Origin: Pseudohoeflea sp964511625
GTDB taxonomy: Bacteria > Pseudomonadota > Alphaproteobacteria > Rhizobiales > Rhizobiaceae
DNA: 64,000 bases
Reading direction: 5' to 3'
NCBI GenBank assembly: GCA_964511625.1
Contig: CAZEJG010000020.1
Location: 4,865 to 68,864, forward strand
Positions 15,628 to 24,731 of the stretch are shown piece by piece. The position numbers were made by a program, and so were the translations under genes. The notes under the pieces were generated by a model, which did no database searches, was not told the origin of the DNA, and was given only the letters and a program-made list of their open reading frames with translations. How positions within the stretch are numbered: position 1 is the first letter of the stretch; the number at the start of each line of letters is the position of its first letter.

Positions 15628-17940
15628 CTACTCTGCAAGCAGGCGCGAGAGCTTCTCGCGGATGAGGCGGGTTCGTTCAGTACCCCTGGACTCAGCCAAC
15701 GGCACTGTATCGATGTCCACCCTTGCTATTGCTGCTGCATCTGTTTGCTCGGCGAGCGTATCGCCGACCATCAAAGACTTGTCGACCTCGGCGGCAAGCC
15801 GGCGCCGTTCTTCGCTCTCGGCGTCGCTGAGGGATTGCTTGCGAGTCAGTTGGTGGTAGCGATCGACCTTGGCGTCCATCTCGGGATCGGTCGAACCGAG
15901 GCCGAAGAACTCCGACGTCAGGATCTGGTCGGCACGCATGCCCTGGACATCGGGCAATTCCTCGAGAGTTTCGACACGCGAATCCTCCGAGTTCCTCTGC
16001 AGCACGAATACCTCACCCTGATACATGCCGCGCAGGCACAGGGGATCATGCGTGGTCATCACAAACTGGATCTTGGGAAAAGCCTCGCGCAGCAGGCCGA
16101 CGATGCGCATCTTCCAGCGGGGATGGAGATGTGTCTCTATTTCGTCGATAATGACGACGGCGCAAGCTTCCTCGAGATTGCGATAGTGGTAGAACATTTC
16201 GCGGATGATATCGACCGCCAGCGCAACCACGGATTTGTAACCCACCGAAAGCTTCGAGAGTGGAGTTTGTCCCTGCGGCGTATCGATCAGGATGCGCCCG
16301 TCCTCGCGCAAGATCTTTGCTTTGGGCTCCAGCATCAGCACGACGCGGAGCGCGCGCACTGCGGCATCGAACCGGCTTTCGTCATCCAGCTCGAGCAACC
16401 ACTCGATCGGATTGGCGATCACCTCCATCGGGTCGAACAGCGACCTGATACGATAGGCCGGGGCACGGAAGCGACGCGTTTTGCGCTTGGTGAAGAAACG
16501 CCGCGGCCCATAGGCGAGCACGATCTTTGAGGGTCGCGTGCTGCCGGAGAATGCCTGCGCATCGGCATCCGCATTCAGCAAGGCGTGTGTTTCGGACCCG
16601 AAGAACGACAGCTTGACCGCCAACGGATCGGTGGCGCGCCTGTCCCAGTCTTCGGTATCCGGGCGATGCACGAATTCTTCCGGAGAGACCTCTTCGTTGT
16701 CGAGTATGGCATTCAGCTCAGAGATTTCCGATGTACCGAGCACAGCCAGACTGACCGCCTCGAGAACCGAGCTTTTGCCGGTCGCATTCTCCCCCAGGAT
16801 AAGCATGCATGGAGTGAGTTCGGGATTGGCGACCTGCTCGGGCAAATCGAAAGTCACATTGCGCAATGCCTTGAAGTTGGCGATTTGCACATGGCTGATC
16901 GGAAAACGCGCAGCAGGAAGGTCAGCCAGGCTCACATTACGTGACCGCGGCGCCTCGCGGGGCATCCCGGGCGGGGCTTTCGGATCGTCTTCAACGGCCT
17001 CCTCGGTCGCCGAACCATCCCGTTCCTGAAGAAAAGGCGTCAACAGTTCTTCGCGGGCGGCGCGCGGCATTTCTGACAGGGCTTCAAGAATCCGCTCCAA
17101 CAGCGAAGGCTCTGACGTGTATTCGCTGCTTGGACGGATGAACGGCCTGAACCGGTCCGATTCCCACAGGCGTTCCTCGCAAACCTTGAGCAGCGCGAGC
17201 GAAAACCCTCCGGCGCTGCCGATGACACCATTCCTGAATGCGATGACGTGGGACGCCCAACTGCGGAATTCCCCGGTCCGGACGATTTCATACATCGCAG
17301 GACGTTCGACGAGATCGCTTGCCATTGCCCGAAAGCGCCTGGCGCGTTCGGTATGGATCCGTCTGTCATTCAGCCCCAGTACCTCAATCGTACGCTCGCC
17401 CCGCACGGAACGCGCCATGACAGGCCCGCCGGGGTAGAACATGAGGTGCTCGGCAACGTCATCGAAACAGGGATCGATCAGCAGCGCGATCTCTTGCGCC
17501 CGCAACTCCTCAATGCTTGCGCCGAGTTTCCCCCGCGTGTCCTTGCTGACAGGAAAACGATCGCGCTTGTGCCTGCTGCAATTTGTGCAGACCGGCAGGA
17601 TGTTGTCCCACTCGTAGCTTAGCCAAGCATAGAAAAGGTGGCCATCAAGTGTGTCCGGATCGCCCGCATTGCTGCGCGGACGGTGCTGTTCGAGCGTCAA
17701 ATCGGCCTTTATTTCGAAGGGTGTCTCGCAATAGGCGCAGATGCGACCGAATACCGCTTCGATCGCGGACTTTATTTCTGGAGTGTTGATAAGTTCCGGG
17801 CGATAGGGCACCCGGCTTTGTGCCCGCATCTTGTCGTCACTCGCGAAGATCAAGTCGCGAACCCGCGCCCGTTCCCGCTCGAACACGGAGCTCTCGAAAA
17901 TCTTTGGCAATGCAATCTGATTACGGTCAAAAAAGCGCAT
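15628..17940 (-). CDS. HNH nuclease-AAA ATPase fusion (Septu-like PtuB-PtuA in one chain)
   Basis: 770 residues. The N-terminal domain (~1-230) is a PtuB-like HNH: CAYC (Cys68, Cys71), LEQHRPR with His86, WDNILPVCTNC with Cys118 and Cys121, and TIEVLGLNDRRIHTERARR at 184-202. After a charged linker, an ABC/SMC/OLD-like ATPase begins near 348 (ISHVQIANFKALRNVTF). It has Walker A GENATGKS at 383-390, a signature-like LSVGYKS at 564-570, Walker B VVIIDE at 595-600, and the switch TTHD at 629-632. The ~135-residue tail is charged and helical. This reads as PtuB fused to PtuA. It is probably an anti-phage nuclease held in check by nucleotide binding; the trigger is unknown. Confidence 0.85.
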   Translation of the reverse strand: MRFFDRNQIALPKIFESSVFERERARVRDLIFASDDKMRAQSRVPYRPELINTPEIKSAIEAVFGRICAYCETPFEIKADLTLEQHRPRSNAGDPDTLDGHLFYAWLSYEWDNILPVCTNCSRHKRDRFPVSKDTRGKLGASIEELRAQEIALLIDPCFDDVAEHLMFYPGGPVMARSVRGERTIEVLGLNDRRIHTERARRFRAMASDLVERPAMYEIVRTGEFRSWASHVIAFRNGVIGSAGGFSLALLKVCEERLWESDRFRPFIRPSSEYTSEPSLLERILEALSEMPRAAREELLTPFLQERDGSATEEAVEDDPKAPPGMPREAPRSRNVSLADLPAARFPISHVQIANFKALRNVTFDLPEQVANPELTPCMLILGENATGKSSVLEAVSLAVLGTSEISELNAILDNEEVSPEEFVHRPDTEDWDRRATDPLAVKLSFFGSETHALLNADADAQAFSGSTRPSKIVLAYGPRRFFTKRKTRRFRAPAYRIRSLFDPMEVIANPIEWLLELDDESRFDAAVRALRVVLMLEPKAKILREDGRILIDTPQGQTPLSKLSVGYKSVVALAVDIIREMFYHYRNLEEACAVVIIDEIETHLHPRWKMRIVGLLREAFPKIQFVMTTHDPLCLRGMYQGEVFVLQRNSEDSRVETLEELPDVQGMRADQILTSEFFGLGSTDPEMDAKVDRYHQLTRKQSLSDAESEERRRLAAEVDKSLMVGDTLAEQTDAAAIARVDIDTVPLAESRGTERTRLIREKLSRLLAE

Positions 17941-18146
17941 GCGCCGAGCTTAACCTATCTTCAAGCTGTATTGAACGGCATAAGTTGCAATTCGATAAGT
18001 ATACACGCCACCCCCTCCCATCCCGAATTTGCCACGCTCTCAATCCGTCCACCCCCGTCCCCTAAAACCTGACAATTTTTCTCTTGTATTCCCCCGCCCC
18101 CGCTCCTAAACAGCGCGGACCAATGCAAACGACGGGTGGATCCGAC

Positions 18147-19163
18147 ATGGACAGCACACAAAAACTGGCGGCGATCGGCGCCCTTCTGGCAACGCTGCTC
18201 TCAGGCGCGGCGCTTGCCGAGCCGACACACTATCCGCTCGAGATCGAGAACTGCGGGCAGACGATCACCTTCGACAAGGCACCCGAACGGGCCGTCGCGC
18301 TCGGCCAGAACAGCGCCGAAATCATGCTGCTGCTCGGCCTTGAGGACAGGATGGCCGCCACCGCCTTCTGGCCCAACGCAGTGCTTCCGGAACTCAAGGA
18401 GGCCAACGATCAGGTCAAGCTCATCACCGTTGAATTCCCGACGCTCGAATCGGTTCTGCAGGAAGAGCCCGATTTCGTCGCCGCCATGTTGACCACCCTG
18501 CTCGGTCCGGACAGCAAGGTGGCCAAACGCGCCGACTTCGAGGATCTCGGCATCCCCGCCTATCTCGCGCCCAGCGCCTGCACGACCAATCTCGACACGG
18601 GCGATGCCTACGGCAGCCGTGAGGAGATGTGGAACATGGATCTCATCTACAAGGAGATCGACGATATTGCCCGCATCTTCGACGTCCAGGATCGCGGCGA
18701 GGCACTGATTGCCGATTTCAAGGCGCGCGAGGCGAAGCTGCGCGGCGAGTTCGCCCAGAACGACGACCTGACCTTTCTCTTCTGGTTCTCGAGCGCCTCT
18801 CCCGCCGACGATGCCTATCTGGGCGGCGGCAACGGTCCGTCGGGTTTCATCGCTGACCTCCTGGGTGGGCGCAACGCGCTCGACACCGACGCCGAATGGC
18901 CGACGCTCAACTGGGAAGGCATCATGGCCGCCGACCCGACGGTGATCGTCGCCACGCAGGTCGACCGCAACCGCTGGGATCTCGACAAGGCGGAGAACAA
19001 GATTGCCTTCCTCACCACCGATCCGACCGTCAGCCAGATGGAAGCCGTGAAGAAGGGCCGCATAGCGGTAATGAGCGGCGCGGCCATGAACCCGTCCATC
19101 CGCACGCTTTATGGCGCGGAAGAGCTGGCGAAAGAGATCAAGGCGATGGACCTCTCGAAATGA
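18147..19163 (+). CDS. ABC transporter substrate-binding protein (iron-complex/cobalamin type)
   Basis: 338 residues from the ATG at 18147 (GGGTGGATC upstream). Residues 1-24 are a signal peptide ending GAALA. The mature protein has the TroA/FepB/BtuF cluster fold: YPLEIENCGQTITFDKAPERAVALG is the canonical opening, followed by two lobes. It would bind an iron-siderophore, haem or corrinoid in the periplasm and deliver it to the FecCD permease, whose gene overlaps its stop codon (ATGA at 19160-19163). No cobalamin riboswitch could be seen in the 206 bases upstream, which slightly favours an iron chelate. A Fur/RirA-type site was not identified with confidence. Confidence 0.88.
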   Translation: MDSTQKLAAIGALLATLLSGAALAEPTHYPLEIENCGQTITFDKAPERAVALGQNSAEIMLLLGLEDRMAATAFWPNAVLPELKEANDQVKLITVEFPTLESVLQEEPDFVAAMLTTLLGPDSKVAKRADFEDLGIPAYLAPSACTTNLDTGDAYGSREEMWNMDLIYKEIDDIARIFDVQDRGEALIADFKAREAKLRGEFAQNDDLTFLFWFSSASPADDAYLGGGNGPSGFIADLLGGRNALDTDAEWPTLNWEGIMAADPTVIVATQVDRNRWDLDKAENKIAFLTTDPTVSQMEAVKKGRIAVMSGAAMNPSIRTLYGAEELAKEIKAMDLSK

Positions 19164-20194
19164 CAACCGGCGCGAGCAGGGCCGGCCTCCGGTTGGCCCT
19201 GCTTCTGATCTCTTCGCTCGTGATTCTGGCGCTGGCGATCGCGGCCGCCACGGCGATCGGCGACTACAACATTCCACTCAGGACCGTTTTCCTCTCGGTG
19301 ACCAATCACATGGGGCTGACCGCGGCCGACCTGCCGCGGATCGAGGAGAGCGTGGTGTGGAACCTGCGGCTGAGCCGCGGGCTGGTCGCCGCTCTCTGCG
19401 GCGCCGGCCTCGCCATCTGCGGAACGATCCTTCAGGCGCTGTTGCGCAACCCGCTCGCCGAACCCTTCGTGCTCGGCGTCTCCGCCGGCGCATCGACGGG
19501 CGCCGTCTGCGTCATCATTCTCGGGATTGGCGCCGGTATCGTCTCGCTGTCGCTCGGCGCCTTTGCCGGCGCCTTCGCGGCCTTCGCTGTCGTCGCACTC
19601 CTGTCGAACGGCGCGACAAGCGGTCCCAACCACACCATTCTGGCCGGCGTCGCCGCCTCGCAGCTCTTCAATGCGCTGACCGCCTATATCGTGACCACCT
19701 CGGCCAATGCGCAACAGGCGCGCAACGTCATGTTCTGGCTCCTCGGCAGCTTCGGCGGCGTACGCTGGCCGCAATTCCATCTGCTCGCTCTGGTGGTCGT
19801 CGTCAGCCTCGCGGTTTGCCTGATCATGGCACGCAAGCTCGACGCCTTCACCTTCGGCGACGAGGATGCAGCGGCGCTGGGCATCCCGGTCGCAAGCACC
19901 CGGCTCGTCCTGTTCGCCGTCACCGCGCTCGCAACGGCGGCGATCGTCTCCCAGGTCGGCGCCATCGGTTTTGTCGGCCTCGTCGTCCCCCATGCCGCCC
20001 GGTATCTGGTCGGCCCGCTGCACATGCGGCTGTTGCCGGCCGCTGCCCTTCTCGGCGCCGTTTTCATGGTGATCGCCGACATCGCATCGCGCGTGCTGGT
20101 CAGCCAGCAGACCATTCCCATCGGGGTCGTCACCGCTCTCGTCGGCGTACCCTTCTTCGCGCTCATTCTCTATCGCTCGAGGCCGCAGGCATGA
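19160..20194 (+). CDS. FecCD-family ABC transporter permease
   Basis: 344 residues, starting at an ATG that overlaps the stop of the binding-protein gene. About ten transmembrane helices are expected. Conserved FecCD/BtuC features are visible: RLSRGLVAALCGAGLAICGTILQ, LLRNPLAEPFVLGVSAGAS, and the cytoplasmic coupling region GFVGLVVPHAARYLVG, which contacts the ATPase. The family works as a homodimer of permeases. It is followed by its ATPase with another ATGA overlap (20191-20194), so the three genes form one translationally coupled operon importing a chelated metal or corrinoid. Confidence 0.92.
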   Translation: MTTGASRAGLRLALLLISSLVILALAIAAATAIGDYNIPLRTVFLSVTNHMGLTAADLPRIEESVVWNLRLSRGLVAALCGAGLAICGTILQALLRNPLAEPFVLGVSAGASTGAVCVIILGIGAGIVSLSLGAFAGAFAAFAVVALLSNGATSGPNHTILAGVAASQLFNALTAYIVTTSANAQQARNVMFWLLGSFGGVRWPQFHLLALVVVVSLAVCLIMARKLDAFTFGDEDAAALGIPVASTRLVLFAVTALATAAIVSQVGAIGFVGLVVPHAARYLVGPLHMRLLPAAALLGAVFMVIADIASRVLVSQQTIPIGVVTALVGVPFFALILYRSRPQA

Positions 20195-20955
20195 GCGTGA
20201 TCGCTGAAAATCTGAAGTGGGGCGTCAGGCGCAAGGACATCGTGAACGATGTCAGCCTCACCGCCGCCACCGGGGAGACACTGGGCCTGATCGGCCCCAA
20301 CGGCTCGGGCAAATCCTCGCTGCTGCGTCTGCTCGCCGGGCTCAAGCGACCCGACCAGGGCCGCGTCATGATTCACGACCAGGATATCGCAACCCTGCCC
20401 CGGCGCGCCCTCGCCCGCCAGCTCGCCTTCGTGCAGCAGAATGCGACCACCGATACCAATGTCAGCGTCCGCGACGTGGTGCGGCTCGGCCGCACCCCGC
20501 ACCGCACCGCACTCTCGGGCTGGACGGCCGCCGATCAGCAGGCTGTCGACGATGCACTCCTCCGCGTAGGCATGGACACGCTCGATACGCGCTCCTGGCA
20601 GACGCTGTCGGGCGGTGAGCGGCAGCGCGTCCACATCGCCCGCGCGCTCGCCCAGAGCCCGCGCGTCATGTTCCTCGACGAGCCGACCAACCATCTCGAC
20701 ATCCACCATCAGCTGGAAATCCTGCAGACCGTCAGAAACCTCGACATGACGAGCATAATCGCCCTGCACGATCTCAATCTGGCCGCCATGTTCTGCGACC
20801 GCATCGTGGTACTCGACCATGGCACCGTCGTCGCCGCCGGGCACCCGGAAGAGGTGCTGACCGAGACGCTGATGCGCGACGTCTTCCGCGTCTCGGCCAC
20901 CGTCACCGCGTCGCCCCATCACGGCAAGCCGCAGATCGCGCTCATGGCGGGGTGA
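20191..20955 (+). CDS. ABC transporter ATP-binding protein (FecE/BtuD type)
   Basis: 254 residues. Walker A GPNGSGKS at 35-42, Q-loop FVQQNATTD, signature LSGGERQRV at 139-147, Walker B VMFLDEPTNHLD around 159-170, and the H-loop in IALHDLNLAAMFCD. The order and the DEPTNHLDIHHQLE segment are typical of ATPases that pair with FecCD/BtuCD permeases. It sits on the inner face of the membrane and powers import by the preceding permease. The last gene of the operon; no obvious terminator follows in the 139 bases before the GGDEF gene. Confidence 0.93.
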   Translation: MSVIAENLKWGVRRKDIVNDVSLTAATGETLGLIGPNGSGKSSLLRLLAGLKRPDQGRVMIHDQDIATLPRRALARQLAFVQQNATTDTNVSVRDVVRLGRTPHRTALSGWTAADQQAVDDALLRVGMDTLDTRSWQTLSGGERQRVHIARALAQSPRVMFLDEPTNHLDIHHQLEILQTVRNLDMTSIIALHDLNLAAMFCDRIVVLDHGTVVAAGHPEEVLTETLMRDVFRVSATVTASPHHGKPQIALMAG

Positions 20956-21094
20956 CCTCGCCCCCGGCCCCGCACCTGTACCAAAACGAGACGACGGTCG
21001 CCGTCCCGGCAAAAAAGCAGGACAGGCACTTCGGTCATCTTTAACGCGCGTGCCCTAGACTACCGGGGCTTCGGTTCAGCTCGAAGGAGCGAGG

Positions 21095-22324
21095 ATGTCT
21101 GATCAACCGGTAACACTGGCCGCGCTGGACACTTACATGGCGGAACGGCGGGGAGGCATTGTTTTTCCGCCTGCGCTCGAAAAGCTCTACCACGAACGCC
21201 TGACATCTTATCGCCAGAAGATCATGGCGAGGAGCTTGCTGCCTACGCTAGCCATCTACAACGTCTTCCTGCTGGCCGATCTTCTCCTTCTCCCCGAGAC
21301 CGCTCTGCTGGCTGCGTTCGTCCACTTCGCAATCGTCTCGCCGATCATCCTGCTTGCGGCGTTCTTCTATCCGCGGGCGCACCAGCAGTGGATGCGCGAA
21401 CTTGCCACCGTCAGCATTCCGCTCGCCATGCTCGCCCAGATCATGTTCATCTTTGCGCTCAACCGCGGCGCGACGGCGGACCAGTACCAGTATCTTGCGA
21501 TGGCGGTCGTGGTGTACATGAACATCAATCTGCGTTTCGGATTCCGTCTGGCCCTTCTCTCCACATTGCTTCTGACGGCGACCTATCTGGCTGTTCTCAT
21601 TGCCGGACATTCCCCCTTCGAGGTCAAGTTTACCGGCGTCTGCATGATGGCGGTGGTGGCCTATCTCAGCCTCGTCGCCAACCGGCGCATGGAGCAGGAT
21701 GTCCGTTACAGTTTTATGGTCAGGCTGCGCGAAACACTGCGCCGCGAAAACGCCGAAGAAACGGCGAAGCGTGATGCATTGACCGGCCTTGCCAACCGCC
21801 GAAAACTCGATGAGGTCGTCAACGTCATATGGTCCACCGAGACGGCGGAAAGTTCGGAAATCGCCGTCGTGATGATCGATATCGACCATTTCAAGCCGTT
21901 CAACGACTATTACGGACATGCCGCAGGAGACGTCTGCCTCAAACGGATCGCCATCACCATCAGCTCGGAACTGCGCGACGAGCGGGATCTGGCGATTCGG
22001 CTGGGCGGCGAGGAGTTCCTGCTTCTCCTGCGTTCCGCCGATTTGGGCACAGCTGCCCGCGTCGCCGAACGCGTGCGCCGCAAGATCGAGAACGCCGCCA
22101 TCCCGCATGAGAGAACCGGTCCGCGGGCGGTGGTCACGGCAAGTTTCGGCGTGGCCGTCGGCCTGGTCTCGAGCCATGACTTCACCGAGTTGCTCACCGC
22201 CGCCGATACCGCGCTTTATGCCGCAAAACGCAATGGACGCAATCAGGTCTGGCCGCCCTTTGCAAATGACGACGCCAATGTAACCCCGCTCGTCAGAAGC
22301 GACCGTCGCGAAAGGAAGGCATAG
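21095..22324 (+). CDS. membrane-bound diguanylate cyclase (GGDEF domain)
   Basis: 409 residues from the ATG at 21095, with GAAGGAGCGAGG just before it. The N-terminal half holds about six hydrophobic helices (roughly residues 48-198), a membrane sensor of unknown ligand. A short coiled linker (~205-225) leads to the GGDEF domain: DALTGLANRRKLDE opens it, VVMIDIDHFKPFNDYYGHAAGD binds metal and GTP, and GGEEF at 304-308 is the intact active-site loop. It should make cyclic di-GMP from two GTP. The RxxD inhibitory site is absent: the Arg position, eight residues before GGEEF, is Asp (DERD). Product feedback through that site is therefore unlikely. Confidence 0.9.
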   Translation: MSDQPVTLAALDTYMAERRGGIVFPPALEKLYHERLTSYRQKIMARSLLPTLAIYNVFLLADLLLLPETALLAAFVHFAIVSPIILLAAFFYPRAHQQWMRELATVSIPLAMLAQIMFIFALNRGATADQYQYLAMAVVVYMNINLRFGFRLALLSTLLLTATYLAVLIAGHSPFEVKFTGVCMMAVVAYLSLVANRRMEQDVRYSFMVRLRETLRRENAEETAKRDALTGLANRRKLDEVVNVIWSTETAESSEIAVVMIDIDHFKPFNDYYGHAAGDVCLKRIAITISSELRDERDLAIRLGGEEFLLLLRSADLGTAARVAERVRRKIENAAIPHERTGPRAVVTASFGVAVGLVSSHDFTELLTAADTALYAAKRNGRNQVWPPFANDDANVTPLVRSDRRERKA

Positions 22325-22467
22325 CCCTCCCGCGTCCAGGCATTGCGTCGCTCCCGGACCGGTTTCGCGTCATCGTAAAAGGGTCCCGGACGGCCCGAAA
22401 GCCGCCCGGGTTCGTTCCGCCGGGAGGTCCGCAGGGGTCGGGAGCCCGCGGAACGATGAGGGTCGCC

Positions 22468-23367
22468 TCAGAGGCCGAGATGCTGCCGGAACCACTCCAC
22501 AGCCGGTCCCGACGAGGCCTCGAAATCATCGACGTAAGCATCGAAATGGCCGCCGCCGAGCGTTACCAGCCGCTTCGGCCCGAGCGCTTCCTCATAGGCT
22601 TCCAGCGCGAGGTCGGAGACCGTCAGAACGTCACCGAGAGCCACCACGATCATCATCGGTGTCGGGCTGACATATTTGGCGTAGCTGATCGGCTCGTATT
22701 CGGTGAACATCTCGACGGACCGAAGCGTCACCTCGTTGTGCCAGGAGGGTGCGCGGGTCTTGCCCGTCTCGGTGAACCAGGTCCAGCTGTCGGGGGTCGG
22801 CAGCGCCGAGGGTGCGGCCGGATCCTCGGCCACGACCGGGATCATCGCCGGCTTCTCACCCTTCATTCGCGCCCGCCTGTCCTCGTCGAACATCGCCTGG
22901 ACCCCGGCCAGATAGTCGGCGCGAATGAGCCGGCGCGCGTTGCGGTGACCGCTCGCCAGCGGCACCTGTGCAACCACGCATTTCACCCGCCGGTCGAGCG
23001 CGCCCACCACCATCACGTGGCCGCCGCTGTAGCTTGATCCCCAGATCCCGATCCGTTTGGGGTCGGTTTCCGGCAGGGTTTCGGCCCAGGTAATGGCATC
23101 ACGGTAGTCGCGCACCTGCTGCCAGGGATCGATCTCGTAGCGCGGTTCGCCGTCGCTCGCCCCGAAATTGCGGTTGTCGAAGACGACAGCCGCCAGTCCC
23201 GCGGCGGCGAAGGCTTCGGCAAACCGGTCGAGATACATTTCCTTCACCGCCGAAAACCCGTGTGCCATGACGATGGTCGGCACCCGACCCGACGCGCCCT
23301 CGGGCAGGTAATGCCAGCCGCGCAGCGTCACGCCGTCCTCGGTCTTGAATTCGATATCCTTGCGCAT
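22468..23367 (-). CDS. alpha/beta hydrolase (dienelactone hydrolase/acetyl xylan esterase-like)
   Basis: 299 residues, no signal peptide. The motif order fits the alpha/beta fold: IVMAHGFSAVKEMYLDRFAE (oxyanion region), AAVVFDNRNFGASDGEPR, nucleophile elbow IGIWGSSYSGGH with the catalytic Ser in GxSxSGG, an Asp in the strand VALGDVLT, and a His in LGGGHFDAYVDDF. The sequence resembles bacterial hydrolases loosely called X-Pro dipeptidyl-peptidase-like or DLH-like. Physiological substrate unknown. It is a single gene, divergent from the AraC regulator at 23596 with a 228-base gap, so it may be its target. That link is inference from position. Confidence 0.85.
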   Translation of the reverse strand: MRKDIEFKTEDGVTLRGWHYLPEGASGRVPTIVMAHGFSAVKEMYLDRFAEAFAAAGLAAVVFDNRNFGASDGEPRYEIDPWQQVRDYRDAITWAETLPETDPKRIGIWGSSYSGGHVMVVGALDRRVKCVVAQVPLASGHRNARRLIRADYLAGVQAMFDEDRRARMKGEKPAMIPVVAEDPAAPSALPTPDSWTWFTETGKTRAPSWHNEVTLRSVEMFTEYEPISYAKYVSPTPMMIVVALGDVLTVSDLALEAYEEALGPKRLVTLGGGHFDAYVDDFEASSGPAVEWFRQHLGL

Positions 23368-23595
23368 TGTCTCTTGCTCCTCCCTTGCAGGTTTCTACCC
23401 GGTGCGCTGGCGGGGCCTCCTCCCCAATTCCGGCATCTGGTAATCTTTTTCCGTTCGCCTAAACTCGGCTCGGCCGGTGAGACGACGGATTGCGCCATCA
23501 TCCCGATCCGGCGTTGTCCGGTCTTGCCAACGGATGCGCCGAAAATTGACAATCCGTGCACCGGCCGTGTCGAGGAACGCTCCCGGGAGGAGACG

Positions 23596-24537
23596 ATGAC
23601 CGAAGCCGAGGTATGGTCCACGCTGGGCCACCGAAGCGACACCCAGTTCGAGGCCTGGCGCCACGCGCTGAGCAGGACGCATCTCGATTGGGACCTCAAA
23701 TCCGGTGGACACATGCCGTTTCATGCCGAGACGCGACAACGCGTTCTCGACGGAATCAGCGTCATCGAGTGCATATGCGACCCGTGCGAAGGCTCCCGCC
23801 GCAAGTCCGAGCTCGGACGCAGCGACGACGCCTATTTCGGCGTCCTGTTCGAGCTCAGCGGTCATGAAATCATCCGCCAGGGCGACCGCGAGGCCGAACT
23901 GGCAGCCGGCGATTTCGTTCTCTGGGACAGCGAGCGCGAGATGGATTTTCGCGTTACCAGCCGCTTGCACAAACTGACCTTGCTGATCCCGAAGCAGCGG
24001 GCCAAGCGGCTGGAATGGGACATCGAACGTTTCGCCGGCACGGTGGTGAAGAACTCGACGGCGGTTAGCGGCATTTCCGCCGAAGCCCTGAGCCGCCTCG
24101 CCCGCGATTTCACCCGGATCGGCGATCACGAAGCCGAAGCCGTCATGCAGCCCATTCTCAGCCTGCTGATGGCGACGCTGACAACCCGGCAGACGCCGCC
24201 GGACGTATCGACCGCGCATCGCGACCATTTCGCAGAATTCTGCCGCTTCATCCGCAACAACCTCGAAGACAGCCGCCTCGATCCGACCACGGTCGCCGAG
24301 GCGCATGGCGTGTCGCTGCGCTATCTCCATTCGGTCTTCGCCCAGAACAACGACAGCTGCTGCAACTTCATGCGGCGCGAACGGCTGCGGCGCTGCCACG
24401 CCGACCTCTCCCGGCCGCACTGTCGCGATACCATCACCGAAATCGCATTCCGCTGGGGGTTCAACGACGCGGCTCACTTCAGCCGCGCCTTCAAGGCCGA
24501 ATTCGGCGTGGCCCCGAAATCCCTTCGTGCGCGCTGA
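23596..24537 (+). CDS. AraC-family transcriptional regulator
   Basis: 313 residues from the ATG at 23596 (GGGAGG seven bases upstream); the frame is open much further upstream, but the family alignment starts here. The N-terminal ~180 residues are a cupin-like sensing domain of the AraC_binding_2 type (GDREAELAAGDFVLWDSER). The C-terminal ~100 residues carry the twin helix-turn-helix: VAEAHGVSLRYLHSVFAQNN and ITEIAFRWGFNDAAHFSRAF, then FGVAPKSLR. It may activate the TAXI-TRAP transporter downstream or the divergent hydrolase at 22468. There is a 194-base gap before the TRAP operon. Confidence 0.9.
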   Translation: MTEAEVWSTLGHRSDTQFEAWRHALSRTHLDWDLKSGGHMPFHAETRQRVLDGISVIECICDPCEGSRRKSELGRSDDAYFGVLFELSGHEIIRQGDREAELAAGDFVLWDSEREMDFRVTSRLHKLTLLIPKQRAKRLEWDIERFAGTVVKNSTAVSGISAEALSRLARDFTRIGDHEAEAVMQPILSLLMATLTTRQTPPDVSTAHRDHFAEFCRFIRNNLEDSRLDPTTVAEAHGVSLRYLHSVFAQNNDSCCNFMRRERLRRCHADLSRPHCRDTITEIAFRWGFNDAAHFSRAFKAEFGVAPKSLRAR

Positions 24538-24731
24538 GGCTCCCCCGGGCGGAACGGTGAGATGTCACCTGACATGCCCCGCGGCCGCGATCAGCGGCGG
24601 CCCGCTTCCCGCATCTGTTTGTCCCCGACCCGCACGCACTTAGTCGTGTGCTCGCGCAACTCCGCCTTGAACACATGCGCCGACCCCCGTAAGCTGCCGG
24701 CAACGACCAAGAAGCATGACAGGGAGTACTC

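Noticed and set aside
14749..16530. Long open frame opposite the HNH genes (593 codons)
   Set aside because: Crosses the boundary of two recognised genes on the other strand, has no family signature, and is the expected mirror of their codon bias.
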